Positions 1 to 9,150 of a stretch of 64,000 bases of DNA are shown here, one piece after another. Below the pieces are notes generated by a model that did no database searches, had not been told where the DNA came from, and saw only the letters and a list, made by a program, of their open reading frames with translations. The position numbers and the translations under genes are program-made. This stretch comes from Bacteroidota bacterium (GTDB taxonomy: Bacteria > Bacteroidota > Bacteroidia > Bacteroidales > Dysgonomonadaceae), in NCBI GenBank assembly GCA_023424395.1, contig JAFADY010000063.1:124001-188000 (forward strand), given 5' to 3'. How positions within the stretch are numbered: position 1 is the stretch's first letter; every line of letters begins with the position of its first letter.

Positions 1-656
1 CGGTGTATCAGGTTTACCCATAACCAATACGCCTCGGGCGTAAGATGGAGGCCGTCGCCCGTAAATTCTTTTTTGAGCTTGCCCTCTGCATCCGCAAAAA
101 ACGGAAAAAGATGGACGTACGTTGCGTTTTTTGATTCCGCCAAAGCGCGAAGAAGCGCGTTGAGTTCGGTTATTTGTTTTTCCTTTCCCGACAGGCGTTT
201 ATAGCGTTCAAAATCGTTATTGATGGGCAAAACGCTCTGAATATAAATCTTGGTGTCGGGAGTATTTTCTTTGATTTGGTCGATAATTGCGGCGTAATTA
301 CGGATAATCGTAGTGTTTGAGCGGGAAAGGGAAATATCGTTAATGCCCGCCATAATGAAGAATATCTTCGGTTTTGCAGCAGTTATTTCGTTGATCCTTG
401 CAAGCATTCCTTCGGTATTATCGCCCGAAATTCCTCGGTTGACAACGTCCGCTTCGGGAAAATAACTCTGCCAATCGCCTGCTTGCGTAATGCTGTTTCC
501 GAAGAAAATTATTTGTCTCGCCTTTAATGGGTTTTCGGCGAAATAAGCCGTCCGGTTTTTATAGGTTTCCGTCCTGAAATCTTCTTTTATTTCCTTCGTA
601 GTAACACACGAACCGAAAATAAACAGCAATAGTATGTAGAGGAAATACCGTATCAT
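1..656 (-). CDS. SGNH/GDSL-family hydrolase lipoprotein (3' end outside window)
   Basis: The frame opens with ATG at 656-654, overlapping the dapA stop by four bases (ATGA), so it is probably translationally coupled to dapA. It stays open to the window edge, about 218 codons. The N-terminus is a lipoprotein signal, a hydrophobic run ending FGSC. SGNH landmarks are visible: the nucleophile block GNSIT, the block III GIND with its Asn, and near the truncated end a DGLHLTPEAY segment carrying the catalytic Asp/His pair. The family removes acyl or acetyl groups from lipids or carbohydrates at the cell surface. The substrate cannot be told. The C-terminal few residues are missing only because the window starts here. 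Confidence 0.85.
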   Translation of the reverse strand, partial: MIRYFLYILLLFIFGSCVTTKEIKEDFRTETYKNRTAYFAENPLKARQIIFFGNSITQAGDWQSYFPEADVVNRGISGDNTEGMLARINEITAAKPKIFFIMAGINDISLSRSNTTIIRNYAAIIDQIKENTPDTKIYIQSVLPINNDFERYKRLSGKEKQITELNALLRALAESKNATYVHLFPFFADAEGKLKKEFTGDGLHLTPEAYWLWVNLIH

Positions 657-1543
657 TCACTTATTTTTTTCAATTCTTCTATTATTCGTTTTTGAGTTTC
701 ATCGCAAACCGGAACTAAAGGCAACCGCACTTTGTTGCTCACCAAGCCTTTTAAACTCAACAGGCATTTCACGCCGGAAGGATTTCCATCTACAAACATC
801 AAATGAAATAATTCATTGAAATCTTCTTCCATTTTTATCCTTGCATTTTCAGCGTCTCCCGCAAAAGCGCTTCTCACGAGCCACGACATTTGTTTCGGAA
901 AAGCATTCGCAAAAACCGATATTACGCCAATCCCCCCGCATTGGATCACAGCGCTTGTAATGGCATCGTCACCCGAAATAACACTGAAACCTTCGGGTGC
1001 ATCTTTAACAATGGCTTTTATTTGTTCTATATCTCCGCAGGCTTCTTTTATGCCAATTATATTCCGGCATTTTTCGGCAAGCCTGATCGTGGTTTCTGCA
1101 GTCATATTTACGCCTGTTCTGCCGGGAACGTTGTACAATATTATCGGTAATGGCGACGCTTCGGACAACGCGCAATAATGCTGAAACAATCCTTCTTGAG
1201 AGGGTTTATTATAGTATGGCGTTACCGATAAAATGGCGCTTATGCCTTTAAAATCGTATGATTTTAAGTCCTTTAGCAGTTCGGTAGTATTGTTTCCGCC
1301 CACACCCATTATAACAGGGACTTTTCCGTTTACCCGGTTGACTAAATATTGTACAATCTCTTTTTTTTCTTGGTCGCTCAGCGTGGGAGTTTCTGCAGTG
1401 GTGCCGAGAGCCACTATGTAATCCGTTCCTGCATTTAACTGATAATCGATAATTTTTCCGAGTGAATCGAAATCTACGGAATCATCAGGTTGAAAAGGTG
1501 TTATCAGAGCTACGCCCAGTCCCTTTAAATTTATTTTTGACAT
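653..1543 (-). CDS. dapA: 4-hydroxy-tetrahydrodipicolinate synthase
   Basis: This enzyme condenses pyruvate with aspartate semialdehyde, the first committed step of the diaminopimelate/lysine pathway, in the cytoplasm. The 296-residue length is typical. Active-site residues are in place: the TT pair at 48-49, Tyr137 in YNVPGRTG with Arg142, and the Schiff-base lysine at about 166 in GIKEACG. A clear TAnnTTTG promoter lies upstream. The gene overlaps the downstream SGNH lipoprotein gene by four bases, which suggests one transcript, although the two have no obvious functional link. The family also includes N-acetylneuraminate lyase, but the TT pair and overall match favour DapA. Confidence 0.95.
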   Translation of the reverse strand: MSKINLKGLGVALITPFQPDDSVDFDSLGKIIDYQLNAGTDYIVALGTTAETPTLSDQEKKEIVQYLVNRVNGKVPVIMGVGGNNTTELLKDLKSYDFKGISAILSVTPYYNKPSQEGLFQHYCALSEASPLPIILYNVPGRTGVNMTAETTIRLAEKCRNIIGIKEACGDIEQIKAIVKDAPEGFSVISGDDAITSAVIQCGGIGVISVFANAFPKQMSWLVRSAFAGDAENARIKMEEDFNELFHLMFVDGNPSGVKCLLSLKGLVSNKVRLPLVPVCDETQKRIIEELKKISE

Positions 1544-1610
1544 GAAATACGTTTTTTTGCTTGCAGTTTATTCCGTTAAAGAATAATTTTGGCGCAAAAT
1601 GTTTTGAATA

Positions 1611-1641
1611 CAAAGGTACATATTTTTTAAAATCGAGGCAA
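1611..1641 (-). promoter_or_regulatory. dapA promoter, Bacteroidota type
   Basis: Read on the minus strand there is a TTG at 1641-1639, a 20-base spacer, and TACCTTTG at 1618-1611. This matches the TTTG/TAnnTTTG promoter layout of Bacteroidota primary sigma factors. It lies about 70 bases upstream of the dapA start. Confidence 0.6.
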
Positions 1642-1734
1642 TGACTACATATAAAAACCAATTTTTTGTGTATTTCTGCAAATGAGCAATAAAATTTCCG
1701 TAAAAACAGCTATCTTTACAACTCACAATAAATT

Positions 1735-2649
1735 ATGAAAATAAAAGAAATCGTTTCGAACATATACGATAAAATTTTATCTCCGGAAGCGAAGAATCGT
1801 TTGGAGAAAATTGTTTTCATAGCTGCCATGATCGGGTTTTTTATACACCTTTTGGCCATTGCTTTGGTTTATTTCGGCAGATTGGATGTGGCGGGATCCC
1901 TTAAAGGTTTGCAAACTCCTATCGATGCCATTTATACGCCGTTCTCTATCATTCTTTTTTACGAAGTTTATTGTCTTATTTACTATTTGCCGAAATCCAT
2001 TACCATTTATATCGGTAAACAGTTCGAGATAATAACGCTTATAACGATAAGAGGCATTTTCGACGAAATGGGAAACCTGACATTGTCTCCAGACGTGAGT
2101 CAAATGTACGGTAATCCCGGTTTTATCTATACAATGTTGACCATTCTTCTTTTGTTTTTACTTATTTATTTTTTCTACAGATTGAATCAAAAAAGTATCA
2201 GGGTGGACAATAATCTGGATGGATTGCCCACTCATCTGCCCGATAAAAGCAAAAATTATATTTATGCGAAAAGAGCCTTAGCCTTAATTGTCGGAATTGT
2301 TTTTTTGGGGCTTGCTCTTTTTAATCTTACCGATTGGCTCTGGAACAACCATACGATCGTTGAATTTGTGCAGAATTCAAAACCTGCTACCAAAGATTTC
2401 TTTTCGTCGTTTTTTATGATTCTTATTTTGAACGATGTTCTCGTTCTTCTTTTCTCATTTGCCATTACCGATGAATTTCACAAAGTGATGAGAAACTCCG
2501 GTTTCATTGTCTCAACTACTTTGATAAAGCTCTCGTTTAATGTAGAAGGTTTGGCAAGTCATATTTTAATTATTATGGCCGTTCTGTTCGGAACTATAGT
2601 GCTTGCGCTATATAAAATGTATAGTAAAATTGAATTACCTTCAGATTAA
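1735..2649 (+). CDS. Multi-pass inner-membrane protein of unknown function
   Basis: I do not recognise this family. The 304-residue product has about six hydrophobic segments, near residues 28-48, 65-90, 130-150, 185-205, 225-245 and 270-292. It has no signal peptide, and short charged loops that include a Lys/Arg-rich stretch around 160-180. The ATG follows a TATCTTTA box (1711-1718) by 17 bases, so it is probably a monocistronic gene with its own promoter. It runs divergently from dapA. No catalytic motif was found. It may be a small transporter or a membrane scaffold, but nothing in the neighbourhood decides this. Confidence 0.75.
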   Translation: MKIKEIVSNIYDKILSPEAKNRLEKIVFIAAMIGFFIHLLAIALVYFGRLDVAGSLKGLQTPIDAIYTPFSIILFYEVYCLIYYLPKSITIYIGKQFEIITLITIRGIFDEMGNLTLSPDVSQMYGNPGFIYTMLTILLLFLLIYFFYRLNQKSIRVDNNLDGLPTHLPDKSKNYIYAKRALALIVGIVFLGLALFNLTDWLWNNHTIVEFVQNSKPATKDFFSSFFMILILNDVLVLLFSFAITDEFHKVMRNSGFIVSTTLIKLSFNVEGLASHILIIMAVLFGTIVLALYKMYSKIELPSD

Positions 2650-2688
2650 AATTTATATCGTTTAGGTTCAAATAATATATTTTTTATT

Positions 2689-2696
2689 TATCTTTG
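2689..2696 (+). promoter_or_regulatory. TATCTTTG -7 box for the Gfo/Idh/MocA gene
   Basis: A perfect TAnnTTTG match lies 43 bases before the start codon of the downstream oxidoreductase gene. No convincing -33 element was seen at 19-21 bases upstream. Confidence 0.5.
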
Positions 2697-2738
2697 TGTA
2701 CGTACACATAATTTCTTTAATGAATATTTTACAATACA

Positions 2739-4076
2739 ATGGAAACAAGAAGAAATTTTATTAAAAAATCTGCTCTTGGTATGGCCGGCATTACTTTAGG
2801 AAGCAACATGAATATGTCGGCAAAAAGCTATTCCAGAATAATAGGAGCCAATGAAAGAATTGGCGTGGCTATTATAGGTTTAGGACGTAGGCTAAGCGCT
2901 TTTTTTGAACCGATAGCATTAAAAAAATCAAACGTTCAGTTAATGTATTTGTGCGATGTGATGGAGAAACAACGGACATCGGCGATGCAAAATTTTTCCA
3001 AACATATCGATTATAGGCCCAAACCGGAAATCGATTTACGTAAAATTTGCGAAGATAATAAAGTAAATGCCGTTATTCATGCAACACCGGACCATTGGCA
3101 TACGCCCGGAGCCCTTATGAGCATGAAAAGTGGGCAACACGTATATGTTGAGAAACCGAGCAGCCACAATATGTTCGAGAACGAATTGCTGGTAGAAGCA
3201 GCACAAAAATTGAATAAAGTGGTGCAAATGGGAAATCAGCAACGCTCATCTCCGCACACCATCGAAATAATAAAAGAAATACACAACGGTGTAATAGGCA
3301 AGCCTTATGAAGCAATAGCGTTTTACACCAATAACCGAGGTGAAGTTCCTCTGCAAAAAAAAGCCACCGTACCCGCCGGATTGCATTGGGATTTATTTCA
3401 AGGCCCTGCCCCTCGTCGTGATTATACACAGGAAACTTGGGATTACAACTGGCACTGGTACGGCTGGGATTATGGAACTGCCGAAGCCGGAAACAACGCC
3501 ACGCACGAACTCGATATCGCGCGCTGGGCATTGCAGGTAGATTATCCGCTTCGCGTGGATGTGGAAGCTGCCAAGCGCCACTTTATTAACGACGGGTGGG
3601 AAATGTACGACACAATGGATGCCACATTCTTTTTCCCTGGTGATAAAATCATTAAATGGGATGGAAAAAGCCGTAACGGCTACAATACATTCGGCAAGGG
3701 CCGTGGAACGATTATTTATGGAACTGAAGGATCTGTTTTTGTGGACCGCGAGCAATATATTCTCTACGATCGGAAAGGAGCGGTAGTAAAAGAGTTTAAA
3801 TCATCGTCCAATGAGGCCGGTACTGCCTTGGGTGGAGGCGGAGATACGACTACCGGGCATGTGATCAATTTCTTTGATGCGATCAGGGGGAAAGCAAAAC
3901 TTGCTGCACCCATCGACGATGCGAACGTTAGTATGGCAATGGTTCACTATTCCAACATTGCTTGCCGCATTGGCAAAGGATTTGATATCGATAACAAAAC
4001 CGGCCGAATGTACGACCGCGATGCGATGAAACTCTGGAGCCGGGATTACGAACCGGGTTGGGAACCGAAATTGTAA
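2739..4076 (+). CDS. Tat-exported Gfo/Idh/MocA-family NAD(P)-dependent oxidoreductase
   Basis: The 445-residue protein begins METRRNFIKKSALGMAGITLG, a twin-arginine signal followed by a hydrophobic segment. The enzyme therefore probably folds in the cytoplasm and is exported to the periplasm or cell surface. A Rossmann dinucleotide site (VAIIGLGRR) starts near residue 43, and the family EKP motif follows near residue 138. The C-terminal half has the usual alpha/beta substrate domain with many Trp and Tyr residues (DYNWHWYGWDYGT). Bacteroidota carry many such exported members, several of which act on sugars, glycosides or inositols. The substrate here is unknown. It appears monocistronic. Confidence 0.88.
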   Translation: METRRNFIKKSALGMAGITLGSNMNMSAKSYSRIIGANERIGVAIIGLGRRLSAFFEPIALKKSNVQLMYLCDVMEKQRTSAMQNFSKHIDYRPKPEIDLRKICEDNKVNAVIHATPDHWHTPGALMSMKSGQHVYVEKPSSHNMFENELLVEAAQKLNKVVQMGNQQRSSPHTIEIIKEIHNGVIGKPYEAIAFYTNNRGEVPLQKKATVPAGLHWDLFQGPAPRRDYTQETWDYNWHWYGWDYGTAEAGNNATHELDIARWALQVDYPLRVDVEAAKRHFINDGWEMYDTMDATFFFPGDKIIKWDGKSRNGYNTFGKGRGTIIYGTEGSVFVDREQYILYDRKGAVVKEFKSSSNEAGTALGGGGDTTTGHVINFFDAIRGKAKLAAPIDDANVSMAMVHYSNIACRIGKGFDIDNKTGRMYDRDAMKLWSRDYEPGWEPKL

Positions 4077-4151
4077 GAACAAACAATCCCCCCTTTAATT
4101 TAGGTTCATAAATTTAGCGTACTACTAACAGAGACACAGAGAATAAATTTA

Positions 4152-4159
4152 TATCTTTG
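4152..4159 (+). promoter_or_regulatory. TATCTTTG -7 box upstream of hydG
   Basis: A TAnnTTTG box lies 28 bases before the hydG ATG, in the 110-base gap after the oxidoreductase gene. The match at the upstream -33 position is poor, so the promoter may need an activator. Confidence 0.5.
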
Positions 4160-4187
4160 TGTCTCTGTTCTTTTTGATACTAACGTT

Positions 4188-5609
4188 ATGAAATTTACGC
4201 CCGAAACATACAAAATACCCGATGTCCCCATGCAATCGTTTATCGACACAGACGAAATATGGGATTACATCAACAACACCATCTCCACCCCCGAGAGAGT
4301 AAAAGAAGTAATCGCGAAATCGCTGGCAAAAAACCGATTGAATCTGGAAGAAGTTGCCGTGCTGATAAATGCTGTGGACACGGAGTCGGTGGAAGCGATA
4401 AAAAACGGAGCAAGGGAACTCAAGCAACGAATTTACGGAAACCGCATCGTGCTTTTTGCGCCACTTTACGTGGGCAATAAATGCTCCAACAACTGCACCT
4501 ACTGCGGGTTTAAGGCTTCTAACAAAGATGCTGTCCGCAAAACGCTTTCGGGCGAGGAGTTGGTAAAAGAGATTGAGGCGCTGGAAGACAACGGACAAAA
4601 ACGATTGATTCTCGTGTATGGCGAACACGCCCAATACAGTCCCGAATATATTGCCGAAACCGTAAAAATTGCTTACAGTGTAAAAAAAGGAAACGGCGAA
4701 ATCCGCCGCGTAAACATCAATGCCGCACCGCTCGATATTGAGGGTTTCCGCACCGTAAAAGAAGCAGGAATCGGGACATTTCAGGTATTTCAGGAAACCT
4801 ATCATCGCGAAGCTTATAAAACGTACCATTTACGGGGCAAAAAAGCAGATTTTGATTATCGCCTCACATCCCTCGATCGCGCACAGGAATCCGGATTAGA
4901 CGATGTAGGTATTGGCGCACTTTTCGGACTGTACGATTGGCGTTTCGAAGTAATGGGCTTGGTGCGCCACACCAATCACTTAGAAGCGTGCTACAACGTA
5001 GGTCCGCACACCATTTCGTTTCCCCGCATCAAAGATGCCTCGATGTTGCAATTGGGCGATAAATATTTCGTATCGGATGAAGATTTTGCTCGTCTGGTAG
5101 CCATTCTTCGATTAGCCGTTCCTTACACGGGGATGATTCTTACCGCGCGCGAACCTGCCGCACTTCGCAACGAATTGATTCAGTTTGGCGTATCGCAAAT
5201 TGATGGCGGAACAAAAATCGAGTTGGGCAGTTATGCCGAAAAAGAGGAAAATCACGACCTCAACAAAGGACAATTCCGCATCAACGACGATCGTCATCTC
5301 AACGAAATCATCGATGAATTGCTCGGTCAGAATATGTTGCCATCGTTTTGCACTTCGTGCTACCGGATGGGGCGCACGGGCGAACATTTTATGGAGTTTT
5401 CCGTTCCCGGTTTCATCAAACGGTTTTGCACACCCAACGCCATCCTCACTCTTGCCGAATATTTGGTAGATTATGCACCGGAACATACATCGGAAAAAGG
5501 TTGGAACGTGATTGAGAAAAACCTGGCAGAATTAGACGAAAAAATGCAATGGAAAGTACGCGAAAGAATCGGAAAAGTAAAAGAAGGGGAAAGGGATTTG
5601 TATTTTTAA
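4188..5609 (+). CDS. hydG: [FeFe]-hydrogenase maturase HydG (radical SAM tyrosine lyase)
   Basis: HydG cleaves tyrosine and delivers CO and cyanide as an Fe(CO)x(CN)-cysteine synthon for the diiron subsite of [FeFe]-hydrogenases. The 473-residue length is typical. The radical SAM motif CX3CX2C is at Cys99, Cys103 and Cys106. The C-terminal auxiliary cluster motif CX2CX22C, which separates HydG from the related thiamine enzyme ThiH, is at Cys388, Cys391 and Cys414. It heads a maturation region in which hydF and hydE follow after accessory genes. Its clients would be the two catalytic hydrogenases and the HydS-like protein encoded between 16 and 31 kb on the other strand. Confidence 0.96.
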   Translation: MKFTPETYKIPDVPMQSFIDTDEIWDYINNTISTPERVKEVIAKSLAKNRLNLEEVAVLINAVDTESVEAIKNGARELKQRIYGNRIVLFAPLYVGNKCSNNCTYCGFKASNKDAVRKTLSGEELVKEIEALEDNGQKRLILVYGEHAQYSPEYIAETVKIAYSVKKGNGEIRRVNINAAPLDIEGFRTVKEAGIGTFQVFQETYHREAYKTYHLRGKKADFDYRLTSLDRAQESGLDDVGIGALFGLYDWRFEVMGLVRHTNHLEACYNVGPHTISFPRIKDASMLQLGDKYFVSDEDFARLVAILRLAVPYTGMILTAREPAALRNELIQFGVSQIDGGTKIELGSYAEKEENHDLNKGQFRINDDRHLNEIIDELLGQNMLPSFCTSCYRMGRTGEHFMEFSVPGFIKRFCTPNAILTLAEYLVDYAPEHTSEKGWNVIEKNLAELDEKMQWKVRERIGKVKEGERDLYF

Positions 5610-5670
5610 ACTACTTCGTGTAACCGATTTACATTCTGACGGATAAGCATTATGAAAGACTATATAATTT

Positions 5671-6705
5671 ATGAAGTCGCTGATATTTACATCTATTTTT
5701 TTTCTTATATCTTATTTTGCTTTCAGTCAAAATGAGTTGCAGTCCTATGTTAGTTTTCTCCAAAGACAACCAACTCCTAAAGAATATATTTCCAACCTTT
5801 GGCAAGAATCGGACATCATCATTCTTGGCGAGAGAGACCATAGAGATACCACTCAGTATAATTTGATTCTTGATATTTTGTCGGACAAGCGATTTATTGA
5901 AAATGTAGGGTATCTTTATTTAGAAGTGGGCGTTATCAACGCAACAAAAAAAGCCCACGCTTTAATCAAAGGTAAATTCAATAATCAATCCGATTTTAAT
6001 ACAAAATTTACGGAATTTCAAATGAATCAAGTTTGGAATCCACAACCTTGGCTCAATCACAACAGTTACCAATTGCTTTATGGCTTGAATAAGATTAATC
6101 GTAATTTAGCTCAAGATAAGCAAATTACATTAGGATTAATTGATATGGAATTTAGTTGGGATGATATGACACCTGAAAAATATAAGCATTTCACGTCAGT
6201 GGAGATGAACAAAGAGTTTACCACGAGAGAAAAAATTATGGCAGATAATTTTTCAGCATTCTATTCCCAACAACCGTGCAGAAACGGAGCGAAGAAAGCA
6301 CTGATAATTACAAGCAGAGAATACGCAGGAAAACAAACTTTCAACTATTTGAATAAAGAGACAAGACGACAAGCCGGATACATCAAAGATAAGTATGGCG
6401 ATAACGTTAAAACAGTTGCACTAAATTGGTACAAATGGCTGCCACGGAATTGGCATTCGGGAGTTTTACCCGACAAAACAAACAGACTCTCTGCGAACGG
6501 AAAGTGGGATGCAGCATTTGAACTCGCAAACGCCACTCCGGTAGAATTTGATTTAGAAAATTCGCCATTCGGAAAAGATGAATATGACTATGCTTACAGA
6601 AATGGATTGAAATGGGAAGACGTTTTTGACGGATTTATTTTCTATGAACCTTACTACAATCATACAGCGAAAATCGGCTTTCCGTTTGCGCTCAACTCGA
6701 AGTAA
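5671..6705 (+). CDS. Secreted ChaN/erythromycin-esterase-like protein
   Basis: The 344-residue product begins with a signal peptide (MKSLIFTSIFFLISYFAFSQ). Near residue 50 it carries IILGERDHRD, which resembles the Gly-Glu-x-His-type strand-loop of the ChaN / EreA-like fold. Further conserved-looking acidic and histidine positions follow, but I cannot assign a substrate. It begins 61 bases after hydG on the same strand and is visibly richer in A/T than the maturases. It therefore looks like a late insertion into the hyd maturation region rather than a dedicated maturation gene. Other readings, such as an uncharacterised Bacteroidota periplasmic protein, remain open. Confidence 0.6.
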   Translation: MKSLIFTSIFFLISYFAFSQNELQSYVSFLQRQPTPKEYISNLWQESDIIILGERDHRDTTQYNLILDILSDKRFIENVGYLYLEVGVINATKKAHALIKGKFNNQSDFNTKFTEFQMNQVWNPQPWLNHNSYQLLYGLNKINRNLAQDKQITLGLIDMEFSWDDMTPEKYKHFTSVEMNKEFTTREKIMADNFSAFYSQQPCRNGAKKALIITSREYAGKQTFNYLNKETRRQAGYIKDKYGDNVKTVALNWYKWLPRNWHSGVLPDKTNRLSANGKWDAAFELANATPVEFDLENSPFGKDEYDYAYRNGLKWEDVFDGFIFYEPYYNHTAKIGFPFALNSK

Positions 6706-6729
6706 ACCAATGAATTAGTTAGACGAACA

Positions 6730-6918
6730 ATGATTTACGAAACAGCAAACGGCAACATCAAAAATGTCAAATTATTAAAATGGTTTGGATGGATAACCAA
6801 AAATCGGATAAGAAAAGATTATAACAGACAAAGAGAATTTCCGTGTACAAACATCTATCCTAATTCCGAAAAATGGGAGGAAGAAATGACGCAATGGATT
6901 AAAAATAACAAGGAATGA
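6730..6918 (+). CDS. Small 62-residue protein coupled to a DUF1016 gene
   Basis: A short basic protein with no recognised family. Its stop codon overlaps the ATG of the following DUF1016 gene by four bases (ATGA), and it starts 24 bases after the ChaN-like gene. This coupling is the main reason to believe it is translated. It has Trp and Lys/Arg-rich stretches and a single Cys, with no signal peptide or membrane segment. It may be the C-terminal remnant of a longer protein. Confidence 0.45.
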   Translation: MIYETANGNIKNVKLLKWFGWITKNRIRKDYNRQREFPCTNIYPNSEKWEEEMTQWIKNNKE

Positions 6919-7919
6919 ATTTAGATAATACGAAATACTCCAAACTTCTTGATGATATAGGCTCAACCATTGAACATGCAAGAAAAAATGCTATAAAAAC
7001 CGTAAATACCCAATTGGTGAAAGCAAACTGGGAAATTGGCAGGCATATTGTGGAGTATGAACAAGGCGGGCAAGAAAGAGCGGAATACGGGAGCGACTTA
7101 TTATCAAGGCTTTCAAAAGACTTAAGACAGAAATTCGGCAAAGGATTTGGCAGGCGCAATATACTGGACATGCGAAGATTTTACATCGCTTACCCAATTT
7201 GGCAGGCAGTGCCTGCCAAATTAAGTTGGACACATTTTGTAACACTCCTTGGGGTTACGGATGAAACCGCTCGAAAATTCTATGAGAAACAAGCTGTTAT
7301 TGATAATTGGGGATATAGAGAACTTGAGAGACAAATAGACGCTGCACTATTTGAGCGACTTGCTTTGAGTAAGGACAAAAAAGGTGTTTTAGAATTGTCA
7401 GAAAAAGGTCATATTATATCAAAACCTAATGAAGTCATCAAAGACCCATATGTTTTAGATTTTCTTAGAATTCCTCAAAGTTATCGTGTTACGGAAAAAC
7501 AGCTTGAACAAAAAATCATTGACAATCTTCAACTTTTTCTATTGGAACTGGGTAAAGGATTCGCTTTTATTGCGCGCCAATATAAAATCTCACTTCGCAA
7601 CAAACACTTTTACATAGATTTAGTATTCTACCACAGAATTTTGAAATGCTTTATTTTGGTTGATTTAAAAATAAGAAAAGTCGATCACGGAGATATTGGA
7701 CAAATGAATTTATATCTGAACTATTTTAAAAAGGAGGAAAATGTGGAAGATGACAATGAGCCAATAGGCATAATTTTGTCTGCCGAGAAAGACGAGATTT
7801 TAGTAGAATATGCTACCGGAGGACTATCTAACAAGATATTTGTATCAAAGTATCAGTTGCATTTACCTGATAAAATAGAACTTCAAAAACAAGTAAAAGC
7901 CATTTTAGACGACAGATAA
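6915..7919 (+). CDS. DUF1016 (YhcG-type) PD-(D/E)XK nuclease-family protein, copy 1
   Basis: A 334-residue protein with the two-part DUF1016 layout. The N-terminal helical domain (about 1-160) includes the WEIGRHIVEYEQGG segment and the motif ending in RFYIAYPIWQ. The C-terminal nuclease-like domain (about 190-330) includes FYIDLVFYHRILKCFILVDLK, with the Asp and the D-x-K pair of a PD-(D/E)XK site. Members are linked to DNA processing and mobile or defence loci; the exact function is uncertain. It is translationally coupled to the preceding 62-codon gene and ends 28 bases before hydF. A paralogue lies just beyond hydF. Base composition is AT-rich relative to hydG/F/E, consistent with acquisition. 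Confidence 0.85.
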   Translation: MNLDNTKYSKLLDDIGSTIEHARKNAIKTVNTQLVKANWEIGRHIVEYEQGGQERAEYGSDLLSRLSKDLRQKFGKGFGRRNILDMRRFYIAYPIWQAVPAKLSWTHFVTLLGVTDETARKFYEKQAVIDNWGYRELERQIDAALFERLALSKDKKGVLELSEKGHIISKPNEVIKDPYVLDFLRIPQSYRVTEKQLEQKIIDNLQLFLLELGKGFAFIARQYKISLRNKHFYIDLVFYHRILKCFILVDLKIRKVDHGDIGQMNLYLNYFKKEENVEDDNEPIGIILSAEKDEILVEYATGGLSNKIFVSKYQLHLPDKIELQKQVKAILDDR

Positions 7920-7947
7920 AATAAATCGGAAAATTTCAAAAATTTAA

Positions 7948-9150
7948 ATGAACAACTCAAAACCCCACATAGGTATCTTCGGACGTCGTAACTCCGGTAA
8001 AAGCACATTGATCAACCTACTTACGGGACAAAACGTAGCCATTGTATCCGATACGCCCGGCACCACGACAGACCCCGTGAAAAAATCGGTAGAGATTTTT
8101 GGTATCGGTCCTGCCGTAATTATTGATACCGCGGGGATTGATGATTCGGGCGAATTGGGAAAAAAGCGTATCAATAAATCGCTGCAAGCCATAAAAAAAG
8201 TAGATTGTGCCATTCTGCTTATTTTCGGAAATCAGTTTGGAGAATTTGAACTCGAATTGATTAGGCAACTCAATACATTGGGTACACCTTTTCTCATTGT
8301 CCATAACAAAAGCGATATAGACAAAATATCTCCTCATACAAAATCGTTTATCAGTCAATATACACAGGCAAAGATTATCGATTTTAGTACAAAGCATCCT
8401 GAAAATATCTATATTCTTATCGATGAGCTCAAGCAAACAATTCCCGCTTCCGTCTATCAAAAAACTTCGCTCATCGGCGATTTGGTAAAGCCCAAAGACG
8501 TGGTGCTGCTCATCACACCCATAGACAGCGAAGCGCCCGAAGGACGATTAATCTTGCCACAAAACCAAACCATCCGCGATGTGCTGGACAATGATTGCAT
8601 CACAATAGTCGTAAAAGAGACCGAACTGGATGATTTTCTTAAACTCGGTATCCGCCCGGCATTAGCTATTACCGACAGTCAAGCCTTCGGCTACGTATCG
8701 GAGCGCATTCCGCAAGATATTCCGCTCACGAGTTTCAGTATCATTTTTGCCCGATTGAAAGGCGATTTCGATGCATATCTAAAAGGCACACCCCATATTT
8801 CGCACCTGAAGGATGGCGACCACATTCTTATCTTGGAAAGTTGCACGCACCAAAGTAGCTGCGATGACATCGGACGAGTAAAAATCCCGAATCTGCTACA
8901 AAAATTTACAGGAAAAAAACTTTCCTTTACGTTCGTAAGCGGATTATCGGAAATTGGCCCCCCTAAATCCCCCCAAGGGGGGACTTACGCGCTCGTAATA
9001 CAATGTGGCGGTTGTATGGTAACGCGCAAGCAACTGACGAACCGTCTGACGCAATTTACAGAAAACGATATTCCCGTTACCAATTACGGAATGACGCTGG
9101 CGTATCTGAACGGTATTTTTGAGCGCGCTACACAAATTTTTAAACGATGA
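7948..9150 (+). CDS. hydF: [FeFe]-hydrogenase maturation GTPase/scaffold HydF
   Basis: HydF carries the diiron precursor assembled by HydE and HydG and delivers it to apo-hydrogenase. The 400 residues show a GTPase domain with P-loop GRRNSGKS (12-19), DTAG (60-63) and NKSD (120-123). A C-terminal domain carries the [4Fe-4S] ligands Cys299 (with His301 in CTH), Cys353 and Cys356 (CGGC). The residue before the CGGC is Gln instead of the common His, a position known to vary. At residues about 337-346 there is a PPKSPQGG insertion encoded by a short GC-rich palindromic repeat, just before the CGGC strand. The gene is flanked on both sides by DUF1016 genes. Confidence 0.95.
   Translation: MNNSKPHIGIFGRRNSGKSTLINLLTGQNVAIVSDTPGTTTDPVKKSVEIFGIGPAVIIDTAGIDDSGELGKKRINKSLQAIKKVDCAILLIFGNQFGEFELELIRQLNTLGTPFLIVHNKSDIDKISPHTKSFISQYTQAKIIDFSTKHPENIYILIDELKQTIPASVYQKTSLIGDLVKPKDVVLLITPIDSEAPEGRLILPQNQTIRDVLDNDCITIVVKETELDDFLKLGIRPALAITDSQAFGYVSERIPQDIPLTSFSIIFARLKGDFDAYLKGTPHISHLKDGDHILILESCTHQSSCDDIGRVKIPNLLQKFTGKKLSFTFVSGLSEIGPPKSPQGGTYALVIQCGGCMVTRKQLTNRLTQFTENDIPVTNYGMTLAYLNGIFERATQIFKR
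8957..8983. repeat. Short GC-rich palindromic repeat inside hydF
   Basis: A block containing TCCCCCCAAGGGGGGA (8968-8983), preceded by CCCCCCTAAA, sits in frame within hydF and encodes PPKSPQGG. Similar C-run/G-run blocks lie between genes elsewhere in this window (18.7, 19.2, 24.5, 40.0 and 41.8 kb). This makes it a mobile or dispersed repeat rather than a native part of HydF. Confidence 0.75.

Noticed and set aside
4149..4829. A 226-codon open frame on the minus strand across hydG
   Set aside because: Antisense shadow of a conserved radical SAM gene; its product is Phe/Cys-rich with no domain or signal, as expected from reverse-reading of a coding gene.
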